Assembly: GCA_001557505.1 (NCBI GenBank)
Contig: LSAX01000011.1
Span: 1,178,001 to 1,242,000, forward strand
DNA from: Reticulascus tulasneorum
Taxonomy: Eukaryota; Ascomycota; Sordariomycetes; Glomerellales; Reticulascaceae
Length of the DNA stretch: 64,000 nucleotides
Reading direction: 5' to 3'
The notes under the pieces are model-generated. The model was not told the DNA's origin and did not search any database. It worked only from the letters and a program-made list of their open reading frames with translations. Shown here one piece after another: positions 24,977 to 36,574 of the stretch (the stretch's first letter is position 1; the number at the start of each line of letters is the position of its first letter). Both the position numbers and the translations under genes were made by a program.

Positions 24977-27066
24977 ATGCCACCGCTCGTGGCGACACCT
25001 CCGTCAGATGTCGACTCGGACTCGGTCGCGGCCTCGTCTCGTTCTCGCTCCGTCTCTCAGCAATACCCCCAGCAACACCAGCGACAATCTCCAGTCTTGC
25101 CGGACGCGAGACGCGCCCATCGTGCATGTGAGAAATGCACTCGTACCAAGAAGAAGTGCGACAAGGCGCTGCCTGCATGTTCAAGATGCACTCGGTATGG
25201 CTTGAACCTCTTCCCCCCCTCGGTTCTTTCTTTCCCGGTGACCTAGGTGCGCTAACTCGTGTAAATCCCTAGGCTAAGCACAAACTGCTGCTATGACTTC
25301 GTTGTTGGTCCGCCGACCTTGGCAGTCATGGAGCCAGCAATGCTTGCTAGTTACCTCAGGGGTTCGAAGGGGGGCAACAGCTTCACAGGAGGTTTCGACT
25401 GGCTAAGTCCAGTTGGCGACATCAGTGCATCGCAGATCATGGAGCTCCTGACTTCGCGCGGCATGGACTGGAGGGCTGTTGCGAAGACTTACTTCCGCAC
25501 TGTCAACTCGTGGTTGAGCATCGTGCACCGGGAGACGTGGGAGATGAAGGTGATCAACACCAACATGGACTCCACTCCCAGGTCTGCCGAGCTGGCCCTT
25601 GTTGCCGTATGCATGCGTCTTGTCACAATGTGGAATTCAAAGGAGGAGTCGGCCACCGCCATGTTCGAGGAGCCGCTATACAAGACCACAAAACAAATCT
25701 GGGCCATGAAGAAGGCCTTCTCCAAGCCGAGTGTGGAGCTCATTCAGTGCGGCATGTTGATCTCGCTATACGAGTACGGGCATGGCGACATTGTCAGGGC
25801 ATACCAGACGCTGGGCGAGGCGGCCTCCATGGCGAAGGCCATGAGCGTCAGGCCGGGCAAGTACTTGGAGGAGGAGCAGGACATGCCAGTCGATCCAGAA
25901 GATGAGCAAATACGGGCACTGTACTGGGGCCTCGTCATTATGGACAAGTCAGTCTCTCCTCCCACACCTTTTTGAGAGTCCGTCATCCTAACTTGCACCC
26001 CTTACTAGGTTGACCCACGAAGAATGTCCGACGTTGTGGTCAAGTCTCCAGGTGGACATGCCCGCCGATGACGACCTGCTTCCCACTGAGATCTATCTGT
26101 GGAGCAAATCAACCAAATCCTATATGAAGACTGTCAAGAGGTACCCCTCCAGCATCACAGCCTCGGTACCGCTCGGAGCCTTCCAGAGGGCGGCACAAGC
26201 GTCGATCCTCCTGGGCTATGCCCAGCAATGGGAGGCCTTCAACGCCGAGTCTGGCATGGAGCCGAGTGTGCTCTCTTTCGTTGAGCTCGAATCTGCCACG
26301 AGATGTCTTGTCGAGGCCATCATAACCCAATCGGATAACTACTCCGAGAATCTGAACGCCTATGCTGTGTGCTCGAGGTACTTCCACCCACCCTCCGATC
26401 GCTACTAACTAGCATCCCGAACGACCGCTCTCAGTTCATTATCACTAACAAAGCCTCCTAGTCTCCTCTTCCTCCTCTTCACCTCATTCCTCAGCTCCAT
26501 CAGCCCCGACTCGCACAACACCAACAACCTCGAGGTCGACAAGGCCATCGCCGGCGTCAACTTCACGGTCCGCCTTGTCGCCGACGGCACATTGGGCCTC
26601 ATGAACGCCTTCTCGTCAGACTGCAACGAGATGCTCGAGAAGTGCGCCCCGCCGTGGCCGTACGCCCAATACCACGCCATGAAGATCCTGTGGAACTACG
26701 AGACCATGATCGAGGATGCGACGGGGCGGTTCGCCGAGATGAAGAAGAGCATGGAGTTCTTCGCCAAACGATGGGGCGTTGCCCGTGAGTAACCCGACAC
26801 CCCCGTTCCTCCCTACCCAGGGGTTGAATGCAGGCGGCATGTGCTGATTATGATATAGGACATCTGCTCGACAAGTTCGACCGCGCCTTGCACCTGTCGC
26901 AGGGCGGGATCATCCGCGTCTTCAGTAGGTATGCATGCGTGAACAGTCGTAATCCGCCTTTTGCTGACTTTTTTCCGTGTGAAGATGCAGCCATGGAGCC
27001 GGGCGGACATGCATCCACACATTTAACGACTTCCAATCCAACCCTATGCACGCCTTTTCCTATTGA
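24977..27066 (+). CDS. Zn2Cys6 fungal-specific transcription factor
   Basis: Preferred model has six exons: 24977-25194, 25273-25947, 26009-26377, 26462-26784, 26859-26928 and 26991-27066, about 576 residues. The binuclear zinc cluster has cysteines at 51, 54, 61, 68, 71 and 78; intron 1 splits it between Cys71 and Cys78, and splicing (R73, then LSTNC) is needed to complete it. Basic residues TRTKKKC form the DNA-contact loop. The remainder is the fungal transcription factor middle-homology region, with EEEQDMPVDPEDEQIRALYW followed by a GLVIMDK segment. Target genes are unknown, and no biosynthetic or catabolic cluster lies beside it. Two places are ambiguous. Intron 3 has two usable acceptors 27 bases apart. 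The final intron can use donor 26925 or 26929 or be retained in frame, in which case the stop is at 27131-27133. Confidence 0.88.
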
Positions 27067-27667
27067 ATGCCAATGCCCTCGCTGCTCTCGGTACGTCCAA
27101 TTCCCTGATAGACCTCCCTTTTCGCCAGGATAGTGTGCTGACCAAGTGCTTTCGTCGGTCCAGTCTTTTATTCAAGTTCTAGTCCTCTGTGCCCATGCTT
27201 TTTTGTCTTTTGGTTGCCCAGTCCAGAGGCATGTTTCTGCAGGTACCCAGGTAAGACACCACCTCGATCCAAGCTTTTCACTTCAGTAGACTGACACAAC
27301 AAGTAGGAAGAGGAGTGCAAGCGGCAATCTTGACATTACGTGTACCAATACTCATTTGTCTTGTGTACACAACGCTGGCTGGAGGTGTACATACACTCTA
27401 GTTTCTGTTCCCCAATTATACACAAATCGGACACTCCAGCCCGAACGAATACCCCCACGGGTACGAAACCCTCCCAAAAAAGGACCTATGCCACATTCCA
27501 AGTGTGTCCAATATCCTCGGGATCATCGATATATACATATGAACGCCTCAAATCTAGCCACCAAAACCAAAAACAAAAAAAAAAACAAAAAAAAAGGGGA
27601 AATGTCATAGACCCAGTTGCCCGCCAAATTGTTGTTTGTCGTTATCGTTACCGCAAAAAAAGCCGCC
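27067..27667. other. Convergent 3' region with A-rich run
   Basis: This stretch separates the stops of two convergent genes. It carries an A-rich run at about 27564-27597, interrupted by single C, which is T-rich on the strand of the SPX gene and may belong to its 3' end. If the transcription factor's last intron is retained, its coding region extends to 27133. No gene was seen. Confidence 0.55.
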
Positions 27668-29237
27668 CTAAGCGGTGTTCCCCACCACCAATATCAACAG
27701 CATGCCGTTCAGCACGCACACCGTGATGAATGTCATCCACACGGCGGCGCGATGAGAGGGGGCAAGGGGATCGCGGTGATAGATGGAGAGTCCAAGGGCC
27801 AGGCATGCGAAGAACAAGCTGGCCATGGCGCCGACCGCAACGCCGGCATCGACCTCGATCCGCAGCTTGTGTCTGCCCGTGACGATCAGCAGGCCGGCAA
27901 TGCCGAGGAGGATGAAAGATCCAGCAAAGGATCCGATGGTACCCCAGAACAGAGCTCTCTCCCGGTACAAGGCCACGCGCTGGTCGTTGATGCTGGGCAG
28001 TGCAGCGTAGTGGGCCGCATATCCTGAAACGGGAATATCCTCAGAACTGGCATACTCTTCGTCCGTCTCGGTTCCAATAGGCGATAAGCCGCCATATCCG
28101 CCTATGAACGCGCCATTTCCATTGCCGTTGGCACTGCTGGGATCCAATAACCGTCTTCTCGCAGGATCTCGCTGGGTAAACCACGATTTTGCCTTGTCGA
28201 ACGGCAGCTTGATTATCGCTTGCACAGAAGCAAGGCCCGGAAAACTGAAATCCTCGCCAGGGGTGATGTAGATGGCATAACCATCGTCCTCCTGCTCACC
28301 TCTTTCACTCCCATCATCATATTCGTTCCAGTAATGCGGTTGCGATGGCGGCAGCGGTGGAAACTCAGATACCTCGAGATGCTCGCTCTGGGTTGGAGGC
28401 GGTATCGGAACGCGCAGCTCATCCGACGACGGCGAACTTGGCTCGCTCATTTGGGGTGTAATTGCACGGAGGGTGGTCAAGAGCTCTTCGTAGCGGTTCT
28501 GCAGATGGTGGAACTCGCGCCGCGTGAAGCTCTTGGGGTTGCTTAGAATGTTTTCTCGGAACCTGCTTCCCAGGGTATTCGATCCAGTCCATTTCTGCAT
28601 TTTTCATAGATCAGTCAGCATAGAGCCCACGCTCGAACTCATAGATGTCATAAGAAATCTCATACCTTGTACTTCTTCGTGATCTTCCGGAAGGCCACGA
28701 TCTGCGCATTGATGAATCGTCCCAGGGCTAATGTATCCTCGCCGCAGCGCAGCAGCTCCCTCTCGTACCTGGCAAACCGGCGTTGTCGCCTGAGGGTCAT
28801 GCGAGGGCCCGTATCTTCGACACATTTGACTGATAGGCGTTGGATCTGGTCGGCGACGTAATCTAGATGATGCCGGTTAGCAATTGGACTCTCTCTGTGT
28901 TCATCTGCCTCCATTGTTCGTACCTAAGCGCCTGGAGATCTCGTTGGCCTTGCTGCCCACGAAGAGATCCACCCGGTCATGCTGCCGGCACAGCTCGAGA
29001 TAGAGCCCATCCTCGAACTTCTTCAGCGCCGAGTCAAGGTGGCCCGGGATGGCGATGGCGGTGGCCTGGTCCCGGGTGGTGTGGACCTTGATCTCGTGCT
29101 TGAGGGAGTTGTAGTCGATGTTATCTGCCCTCGCAATTAGCCGCCTGTCGCTGGGGTTCTTAGGTGGGAGGAATCAAAAGCTCACGGAGACTCCATTCTG
29201 GGACCGATTCCTGCTCCAATTGATCGCCGTATTTCAT
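27668..29237 (-). CDS. SPX-domain protein with three C-terminal membrane helices (Vtc5-like)
   Basis: Four exons, 29237-29186, 29124-28924, 28862-28666 and 28594-27668, give 458 residues; all junction phases agree. The N-terminal SPX domain (about residues 1-155) opens with MKYGDQLEQE and PEWSLHNIDYNSLKHEIK, and ends with the basic helix FRKITKKYKKW, the lysine cluster that binds inositol pyrophosphates in SPX proteins. The middle is acidic and disordered. Three membrane helices lie near 364-388, 396-422 and 433-454, with short loops. SPX followed by a three-helix VTC/DUF202-like end and no polyphosphate polymerase domain matches yeast Vtc5, a vacuolar polyphosphate-synthesis subunit; that functional match is inference from architecture. 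Alternatives are another SPX membrane protein of unknown role. The start is the SPX-consensus ATG in a 52-base first exon. Confidence 0.9.
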
Positions 29238-32200
29238 GGCCTACAAGCCCGCGTCTTTGCACCTCTTTTTCACAGACCGCGAGAAAATCTGGCTTTCCTA
29301 TCGAAGCGTTTCCCTTTGGATTGACACGCTGGGTGGTTCGAGATAAGGTTCCTGTTCGCTCAAAAGAGAGATGGTCGGCGGGCAAGATGCGACGGAGAAT
29401 CCTCGGTCGGATCGGCTGGGCGCGGGGGGGTGGGGACCTGTTGGGGGCGGCGACGCAGGCACTGGAAAGTGAATGGCGATCGAAATCGAGGCCTCCGTTT
29501 CGAAGGGTGAGGGAACCCGCTAATTATCTACTGAACGAAGGTGAGAGCAGTTGTTTTTGTCTCGACGCGGTTCCTGGGACGCGGATTGATGGCAGCAAAG
29601 CAAGGAATGGATTGGGACGTAAAACTGGCGAGCAGAAGTAAGTTGGTGTAAAGCTAGCAGGAAACTCTAAAAGATCAATGAGCTCAGTTCCACGAGGAGA
29701 GCGAGGTCGTCAGTCCTTATGGAAATCAAGGTAAAAGTGGGTGTGGCGTATCCTTGCTTAGAGATGGCGGCGGACTGGGCTCGATAGCCCATGGCAGGCC
29801 GGGCCTGGGTCTAGGGGGAGGTACTTGGGTCGGCTGGGTGGAGCTGGTCCTCTAGCGGGCAGGTACAGGCACTGGTGATTACTGGCACTTTGCGCTGGGA
29901 TATTACGGGGCCAAGAAAAAGTTGGTCGCGAAGATGACGCCGGTAGAAGGAGAGAGTGACGACTCTTAGTACCGCAACCATAAGTTCCCACCCATCAGCT
30001 CTCCAGGCCCTCTCTCTCGCTCTCGCATGAGCAATCATTGATCGCGGGCTCCAGACGGTCTTTTTCCCACTGGGTACCCACAGATATTAGCGTGCAGGCA
30101 CCTAAACGCACCCCTGTGGCTCTTGCTCTGTAATGCCCCGAAAGAGTCCAGGCGTGTTAGTAATTCGGCGGGGGCCTCCCCCCTCCGCCTCGGGCCTTCA
30201 AAATTCTGCGCACCTAATGATAATATGATGTGATCAGCTGGAGCAAAAGAAAGAGGAATTTTTCTGCCGCACCACGCATCTTGTTGCATTCTTCTGCATT
30301 CGGTCCAGCTCGATATCCCTATTGGCGCTTCACTTCCCTCCAGTCCCAACATACATCCAGTCGCGATTTCGGCCGATAGCCCTCTGCCAGTTGTGCTCCT
30401 TCATTCAGCCTCTGACTGGTCAATTGGTCCCTCCCGTTCCCCCCTCCCTCCCTCCTCCTTCTCTTGCGGCCTTTTGTTTTGGCAAATCCCGGCTTTTGTT
30501 CTTTTGCACACGCAGCAGTGTTGGTTAGCATCCTTTTCTCACACGCGCGTACTACATGGTACTAGTCTGGGACTAGTTTGACGAAGGCTACTCGTCTCAT
30601 GTACCCGAACTTGACCTACTGTATCTTGCGATAAGGAACCACGATTCTCCCAAGGAAATCAACCTTCTTCCTTGATTGCCTTTTCGTTTCAGGGTCTAGA
30701 GCTAGCCACCATTACCACCACATGTACAACCCCTACCTTACCACCCCCAATCTTGGCCACCTCCCATGCACGCCATGCACACACACACGAGATCGTAATG
30801 TGTAGATAAGATTTCTCGCCAGTCCGCTAACGGACATCAACCCTGGATGCAGACAATGGGCACATGCTCACTTGCTGTTTTTGACAGATCCCCCAAGATA
30901 GGCGTTTGCCGCCAAGCCCCCTCCTGCGATACGTAAAACCCCTCTCGATGCCGGCACACGGACGACGCTGGCTGTTGGCGGGTATGCATCCGTTCAACCA
31001 CGCCGATACGGACGGGCAGCCTTTTGCTGCAGCAGATATTGCTCTCGCATGTCGGCAGGGATGCCGCTCGCCATCCCCTCGCTTCGGGAAGTCATATGCG
31101 ATGCATCGAGCCACAGCCAACGCATTCCAGCTTGTCCTCCAACCTCCTCCACTTTCACGAACCCCGATCTGCCTCTGAGGTGACACAGAGGACGGGGAAG
31201 CTGGCGGGCCATCAGCATTTTGGCGGCCGACTCCCACCCGTTCCAGTGCTGACTCGAGACATTGCTCGGTTGAAGCTTATTCTGCCAAACGCCGGCCAAT
31301 TAAGGTGGGCTTCCCGCAGTTGATATGATCCCACTTCATGTCAAGAAGCTGCGGCTTACTAGATAACCACTCTGTCCCTTCTACAGTACCCGTCCGACGC
31401 GCCTTGCTCGGATAGAGAATTACTTAGTCGCGTTGCGGAAGTTGGGCCCGCCAGTGACAGGCTTCTTGGGCTGCAGGGTCCATCCACTGCGTCCACAAAG
31501 TCATATTTAATGTGGCAGCATCTCGGCTTCGTCATTGAACTAACACCGATACAGTCAAGAGCAGCTGCGGCTCCTCCACTTGGCTTACTGTAGATACGTA
31601 AAAGTTGCTTTGGACGGTGGATTATATCTCTCCAAGCACCACCAAAAGCCGCGTCTACTAATATATGGCGGCCGAGGTTTCGATAAATAAAAAAAAACTT
31701 TCCTTGCATTCACCGCATCGGCTGCAGGTGGAATAACGGATTATGAGGAGCAGATGACGAAGATTGACGTGCCGGTATGCCACGGGGAAATTGTTGCCGA
31801 GCACTTCCCGACATGTATAACGTGCTCCGCTCGCGTGCTAAAACGAGCCCCGTCTGTCTAGGCTGTCTCCGCGGATTCCTAGACCAGAGAATCAGACAAC
31901 GGGCGTCCTCGCTTGCAGATCCTCAATGAAATGTATCGGAGATCCGCCGATGTCGACGGCACTATGGCGAACAGCAAATTCATCAATGTCAGCACTAGCT
32001 GCGGAAGTTATATCTCTTGCTAGAAATCTGCTGCCATCGCGTCCGTGTTGCAAGCCAGTCCCGCATCCATCCGTACCCTCCGCGATCAGCGACGGGGGGC
32101 GTACTACCCAGTAAGCGTGTATATGACCATTTGCAGATACGATGATAATGCATGTTGGGGAGGTGGCCGATAGCCGGCGTTTTTTTCGATCCCGCCACGA

Positions 32201-33499
32201 TGTTTGTGAGGGCCAGGCTTCGAGTTACTGAACTGCCGAGAGGGTTGACATCAAAATCACGAAAGGCGGAAGTCGTGGTAGTGAGGGGAATCCCAGCGAT
32301 CCAGCATGTGAACAATGCAGCTCCTTCATCGCCACGACGAACTGCATCTTTACGCTGGCTATACATCTTAACAAGGTACTCGAGCTGCATGGTGGAATGA
32401 GACCAGCCGGCTCCCCATTCCCCAGGATATGGCGTTATGGGGTGGTAGGTATGTGAAGGATGGTTACACATGCAACATGCGAGAACAGATTCGACTGCAA
32501 TTTCAATGGACATACGAACTAATACAAATCATATTATCACAGGTCGTCACCAAACCCTATGTTGGACCATTGGCTCATCTGCCAAACCCCTCGATTCAGC
32601 TGCAGTGGGCGAGTGCAGCTGCACCATGTGCAGGCACGGGAAGGTTCGATATCCCAGGTGGTGTCGGATGTGTTAATTCGAACATGTAAAAGCTGAGACC
32701 ACCCGGATCCCTAAAGGATTATGAGTCTGATCGGTAAGTTTCGTTTCAGCCTACGCCACACCCATACCAGACGATATCTTAATGAGACAAGAAGTCGGCG
32801 GAGAATAGCCTTTCATCTGATGGCATTGTACCCTTTGTGGGCTCGAGACCATGCTGAATAGGGTAGGCAGGTCGAACATGGTGGATCGCGGTCCCGCATT
32901 GCCGTCTATGAATTCTGGGCTTTTAATTAGGGCGGCTGATCCTTTGCTGCAGATTTGACCTGACGCCCCTTCGTTCCATGAACTGAGGCATCTACTTGCG
33001 TACGTAATAGCCTGCTCAGGATTGAACGAGGTGCCCATACATACCTTAGGTAGTAGACCGCTTTTCTAATACGTGAACGACCCTTGAGCGATACGCAGAG
33101 CTAGTATTCCCCACTTCTTCGTGATAGCACGTCTCTAACAGGGCAACAATACGCAAGTTGGAGAAGAATGTACGTACGTATCTAGCAGCCCGCCTGAGGT
33201 CCACTTTTTGTAAACTGTTTCCGTCGAGTGCGGAAGTCGTCGTCCACAATAACCTGGGAAAAAAGGTCTGAGATGGAGCACACCTTTGCGAGCCGAAGGA
33301 TCGAGTTAACTTGTCCAGGACAAAAGTCAAAATCCGCGTTTTCTTGGTCCCCGGAATAAGCCCAGCCTCTCATTGGCCAATCAGTCCCACCACAACCTAC
33401 ATGGGTTTGACCCATAGCGGGGTCCCCGAAATTTTTCAAGAGCCTCTGCTTTTTCAACATCGTGAGAGACAGCTTCACCGCAAACCAGGCGAAAGAATC
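29238..33499. other. Gene-free divergent intergenic region (SPX / Mpp10)
   Basis: This is 4.2 kb with no supportable gene. The longest open frame (31995-32513, minus, 172 codons) has no recognisable motif, signal peptide or repeat. Notable small elements are an AC run at about 30778-30788, a TACGTACGTA run near 33171-33180 and a TACCT-T-AGGTA palindrome at 33042-33052 about 450 bases before Mpp10. Confidence 0.5.
33042..33052. repeat. TACCT-T-AGGTA palindrome
   Basis: Perfect 5-base inverted repeat around one central base. Near-identical copies occur at 38483-38492 and 43631-43641, each in intergenic DNA. Confidence 0.7.
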
Positions 33500-35752
33500 A
33501 TGGCGGCGGGCAGTACGTCATCCTCGTTCTCCTCGACGTCCAACACTCTTACCTTTGCGCCAGGTATGGCCGCCCAACTTACGAACACAGGCGTCGCCGA
33601 CGTGCGTGCCCTCTTTGAGAATCTCGCCTCCGCCAACCGCCACGCCTTTCTCCAGCCCACCCCATCGATACCTGCTGCTTCTCTGCAAGTGGTGAAGGAC
33701 ACACTAGATGCGTTTGCTGGCCAGGTTAGCGACGAGCAGCTCCTGCAGCTCAAAGAGGCGAACAAGAAGCGGAAGCGGGGGGGAGACTTGGGTCTGGAGC
33801 GGACGGAGGTCCTGAAAATTCGAAAGGTCCATGTCGAAGGCTTTGAGACAAATCAGGTGTGGCAGCAGGCCAGGCGGATCATTGCTAGTGCTTTGAGCCA
33901 CTCGAAAGAGGCACTTCAAGAGCTGGAGGACAACCATGAGGTCACGACGAATGGTGTAAGTGGCCACGACGATAAAGTTTTGGAGTTTGGAGAGGATGGA
34001 TTTGAGGTTGGCTCGGAGAGCGAGGACGATGCGAAGTCCGGCTCGGACAGCCATGATACCGAAGAATCTGAGGAAGAAGATGATGACGAAGACGACGGTG
34101 AAGACGACGGTGAAGACGACGAGCTTGAATCCGATGCAGATGTTGAGGATGAAAATTTCGACGAGGAGGCGATGGAAGCGGGTGAAGAGGGCTTGTCGGA
34201 CGAAGATGATGATGAGTCCGAAGAGCCAGCCAGCGAGTTTGTCCCAGATCCAAATGGGCTGAATGACGGCTTCTTCTCACTCGACGACTTCAACAAGCAA
34301 ACCCAGTATTTTGAAGAACAAGATGCCAAAGGGGACCCGTACACCGACCAGGTCAGTGACGAAGAAGACATAGACTGGAACGCGGATCCCATGTCATCCT
34401 CAGCCAAACCTACTGCAACATCGAAAGGCAAGGAGATAACATTAGAGGACTTCGGCTTGGACGCAGATGAGGAAGAGGACGAGGACGAGGACGCTGGTCC
34501 CACGTTCGGAAACATGGACCTCAACGCCCCTGAGGGTGCCAGTGACGACGAAGATATGGATGACGGCGCCGAAGACGGCATGGAGTCGAATGCCAACGAT
34601 GTCTTTTACAAAGACTTCTTCGCCCCGCCGGCACGAAAGAGTGCAAGCGGCAAGCAAAGAAGGTCGGCTCATTTCGAGCCCAAGAAGGTGCAGGACGATG
34701 ATGTTGAACGGGCCATGGCGGATGTGAGGCGAGACCTGTTCGACGACGTATCAGACAACGAAAACTCAGAGGATGCTCTATCGGACGTGTCGGCCGGCGA
34801 TCCGAAGTCGAGGAGATCAGCCCACGAACGACGACAGGCAAAACTGGCTGAGGAAATCCGGCAGCTAGAAGCAGCCTCCGTTGCCAAGAGGACGTGGACA
34901 CTATCTGGAGAAGCGACTGCCGCTGAGAGACCGGTCAACTCACTGCTCGAGGAAGTCCTCGACTTCGAGCACGTGGGCAAGCCCGTGCCAATCATCACAG
35001 CAGAGGTTAGCGAAAGCATAGAAGAGCTGATCAAGCGCCGCATCCTGGCCCAAGAGTTCGACGAGGTCCTCCGGCGCAGGCCCGACTCCTCCAGCGTTCC
35101 CCAGAACACCCGACGGGGCTTGATAGAGCTGGACGACTCCAAGGCCAACAGGAGCCTGGCGGAGATCTACGAAGAAGAGCACGTGAAGGCGAACAACCCG
35201 GACACCTACCTCAGCAAGTCGGACGAGAAGGTCCGCAAGGAGGAGAACGAGATCGAGCAGATGTGGAAGGACGTCAGCGCCAAGCTCGACGCCCTCAGCA
35301 GCTGGCACTACAAGCCCAAGCCCGCGGAGCCCACCCTCACCGTCGTCGCCGACGTCGCGACCGTCACCATGGAGGACGCGCAGCCCACGACCGCCCAGGG
35401 CGTCAGCGGCGGCCAGAGCATGATCGCCCCGCAGGAGGTCTACCGCGCCGGCCGGGAGACAGCCGAGAAGGGCGAGGTGGTGGCCAAGAGCGGCCTGCCC
35501 GTCGCCAGGCAGGAGATGAGCCGCGAGGACAAGCTGCGGCGGCGCCGGCGCGAGAAGGAGCGCATCAGGAAGGCGGGCGGCCTGGACGCGCAGAAGACGC
35601 TGGGCAAGAAGGCGCAGATGCAGAAGGACACGATGGCCGACCTGAAGAAGGGCGGCGTCAGGGTCATCAACCGCAAGGGCGAGGTGCTCGACATGGAGGG
35701 CAAGAAGCCCAAGGTTGCGAATGCGGTTTCTAGCAGTAGTTACAAGCTATAG
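33500..35752 (+). CDS. MPP10: U3 snoRNP protein Mpp10 (SSU processome)
   Basis: A single exon encodes 750 residues. Mpp10 binds the U3 snoRNA particle with Imp3 and Imp4 and is required for 18S pre-rRNA cleavage in the nucleolus. The N-terminal helical region contains DEQLLQLKEANKKRKRGG. A strongly acidic Asp/Glu tract lies at about 184-245, and further acidic patches surround DGFFSLDDFNKQTQYFE, the motif typical of the family. The conserved C-terminal block (about 480-530) has PVNSLLEEVLDFEHVGKP and IKRRILAQEFDEVLRR, and the lysine-rich end (MSREDKLRRRRREKERIRK) closes the protein. The frame is open upstream to 33311 with another ATG near 33401; ATG 33500 is chosen because homologous-looking sequence starts there. 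From about 35080 to the stop the third codon positions become almost all G or C, unlike the first two thirds of the gene. Confidence 0.93.
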   Translation: MAAGSTSSSFSSTSNTLTFAPGMAAQLTNTGVADVRALFENLASANRHAFLQPTPSIPAASLQVVKDTLDAFAGQVSDEQLLQLKEANKKRKRGGDLGLERTEVLKIRKVHVEGFETNQVWQQARRIIASALSHSKEALQELEDNHEVTTNGVSGHDDKVLEFGEDGFEVGSESEDDAKSGSDSHDTEESEEEDDDEDDGEDDGEDDELESDADVEDENFDEEAMEAGEEGLSDEDDDESEEPASEFVPDPNGLNDGFFSLDDFNKQTQYFEEQDAKGDPYTDQVSDEEDIDWNADPMSSSAKPTATSKGKEITLEDFGLDADEEEDEDEDAGPTFGNMDLNAPEGASDDEDMDDGAEDGMESNANDVFYKDFFAPPARKSASGKQRRSAHFEPKKVQDDDVERAMADVRRDLFDDVSDNENSEDALSDVSAGDPKSRRSAHERRQAKLAEEIRQLEAASVAKRTWTLSGEATAAERPVNSLLEEVLDFEHVGKPVPIITAEVSESIEELIKRRILAQEFDEVLRRRPDSSSVPQNTRRGLIELDDSKANRSLAEIYEEEHVKANNPDTYLSKSDEKVRKEENEIEQMWKDVSAKLDALSSWHYKPKPAEPTLTVVADVATVTMEDAQPTTAQGVSGGQSMIAPQEVYRAGRETAEKGEVVAKSGLPVARQEMSREDKLRRRRREKERIRKAGGLDAQKTLGKKAQMQKDTMADLKKGGVRVINRKGEVLDMEGKKPKVANAVSSSSYKL

Positions 35753-36574
35753 GACGGGCGGGCGCCTTTCCGCGGCTTTGTCCGTATGGGTAGTTTAATG
35801 AATTGTCGGTTGTTGGATGCATTCCGAATCTCCCTTTCTCAAAAGAACTAAACCGCTCCTCCAAGCCAAGGCTTTCCCGGTCGCTGTCTTTTTTAAAGCC
35901 ATCTATATCCGAAGGGAACCATGTTCAGTTGAGACCCTCCTTGCTTACTCACTTGTTTTAATACTCAATTTGCTAGACAGCGACATCCCGAGTCGTATTT
36001 GCGTTGCGTTTATGGAATGTCCGCTGGAGGTACATGGCAGAAGCTATTACTGATGCGTCCCAGTTTACAATGATGAACTCGACAAAGTTTCAAAAGTTGG
36101 AGCCCCCGCTGACCTACGAACAGGGAGCTGCTTGAGCATCATCAAGATTGGCTGGTCACCGTGGTTCAATAGGCAACGGCTCGATACGGCAAAGACCATT
36201 TGTAGGCCAAACGTCAAATTGATTATAATCATCGTTGCGTTTTGCAACAGTACGTACAAATGGCTCACAAAGTCCGCACAATAAAGTAATATCCTCCTTT
36301 TTGCCGGTGGAGCCATCCTTATTCTCCAACTCGACCAGGACCGGAGAACAATTCCAAGTGTTTAGTGTGTATCCATGCCATGATAGTCCGTTCCAAAGAA
36401 GCCGGGCAAACTCACGCCCTGTGGGTTGCCTATACGATAAAGGAAATGTGGCAGCGCGCCTATGAATCAAATCTCGTGGTGGGTGTCGCTATGTACGTCT
36501 GGCAAACGGTCATTACTGTTACGTGGATGTCGACCGAGCGCTTGTAGGTGTATGGGTGCATGGTTGTTTGCTGA
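35753..36574. other. Convergent intergenic region (Mpp10 / GH72)
   Basis: About 820 bases between convergent genes. Only short open frames without motifs are present; it probably consists of the two 3' untranslated regions and a spacer. Confidence 0.5.

Noticed and set aside
20740..29237. Possible secondary-metabolite cluster around the Zn2Cys6 factor
   Set aside because: Neighbours are a lone acetyltransferase and an SPX protein kilobases away; no polyketide, peptide, terpene or oxidase gene is present.
31995..32513. Minus-strand open frame of 172 codons in a gene-free region
   Set aside because: No recognisable domain, signal peptide, helix pattern or plausible splice partners; composition looks non-coding.
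32635..32660. GGTTCGATATCCC resembling a tRNA B-box
   Set aside because: The flanking bases do not pair into a T stem and no matching A-box or acceptor stem was found upstream.
33916..34596. Antisense Ser-rich open frame of 226 codons
   Set aside because: It is the complement of the Asp/Glu tract of Mpp10 (GAC/GAA reads as Ser-rich on the other strand).
35263..35733. Open frame of 156 codons overlapping the end of Mpp10 in another frame
   Set aside because: Arises from the very high third-position GC; composition is Arg/Gly/Gln repeats and the Mpp10 frame has clear family motifs.
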